Shown: piece by piece, positions 44,321-44,377 of the stretch
Layout: the number at the start of each line of letters is the position of its first letter
How positions within the stretch are numbered: the stretch's first letter is position 1
Source of the DNA: Reticulitermes lucifugus
Lineage: Eukaryota; Arthropoda; Insecta; Blattodea; Rhinotermitidae
Reading direction: 5' to 3'
Length of the DNA: 44,377 nucleotides
Assembly: GCA_026260175.1 (NCBI GenBank)
Contig: JAKCWW010000411.1
Location: 70,100 to 114,476, forward strand
Notes under the pieces: model-generated
What the model was told of the DNA's origin: nothing
Database searches by the model: none
Seen by the model: the letters and a program-made list of their open reading frames with translations, nothing else
Translations under genes and position numbers: made by a program

Positions 44321-44377
44321 TACGAGGGCTGTCCAAAAAGTATCCGACTATATTTTTTCCCGCGGTAAGTAATGGCG
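44321..44377 (+). mobile_element. Probable mariner-type terminal inverted repeat, truncated by window edge
   Basis: A TA dinucleotide at 44321-44322 is followed by CGAGGGCTGTCCAAAAAGTA, a typical 5' end for one group of Tc1/mariner elements, which insert at TA and often begin CGAGGG. The element body lies outside the window, so a transposase cannot be checked. The assignment rests on the terminal sequence alone. Confidence 0.55.

Overview
This window looks like AT-rich, non-coding insect genomic DNA. The retroelement types resemble those of cockroaches and termites (Blattodea), but that is an inference from remembered repeat families, not a database match. I found no convincing host protein-coding gene, no true tRNA or rRNA gene, no CRISPR array and no bacterial-style operon. 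Open frames are short, scattered over both strands and lack family signatures. The longest one with recognisable meaning (42206-42760, minus) belongs to a decayed non-LTR retrotransposon. The window is best read as an intergenic or intronic graveyard of transposable elements.

Layout. 1-530: two LINE scraps, one ending in an AAT tract. 2895-3151: a tRNA-derived SINE (family 1, minus). 3965-4230: a decayed fold-back element with hammerhead-like motifs. 5046-5215: SINE family 4. 6878-7170: SINE family 2 with a perfect 10-bp target-site duplication (TSD). 7700-7952: a dispersed repeat with a second copy at 36594-36850. 8229-9111: a 5'-truncated LINE (family B) that starts at the YADD active-site motif and has a perfect 15-bp TSD. 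11135-11415: LINE family C scrap. 12950-13492: diverged tandem array. 13521-13747: compact fold-back element. 14220-14410: related relic. 14895-15155: SINE family 4. 16755-16990: LINE B. 17871-18263: SINE family 3 with a perfect 12-bp TSD. 19930-20410: LINE C. 24478-25178: a 701-bp fold-back element with a perfect 12-bp TSD. 27840-28395: LINE B split by a 201-bp fold-back element with its own 11-bp TSD. 28890-29135: SINE 1. 29240-29330: fold-back relic. 29865-30115 and 32335-32632: more LINE B. 39146-39403: SINE 1. 42110-43095: LINE A with partial reverse transcriptase. 44321-44377: probable mariner-type terminal repeat running off the window edge.

The most interesting theme is a recurrent module: CTGAWGA or a close variant, a small hairpin, then CGAAAC. 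It occurs about ten times, often as two inverted copies inside one element. This is the layout of the central part of a hammerhead ribozyme. Penelope-like retroelements are known to carry hammerhead motifs in their terminal repeats. I infer that several non-autonomous, fold-back elements of that general kind have moved in this genome. Two have target duplications visible here. Whether any motif self-cleaves cannot be judged from sequence reading alone.

The elements do not form a pathway. Their relationship is nesting and co-accumulation: LINEs presumably supplied the machinery for SINEs, and a fold-back element inserted into an already resident LINE B copy.
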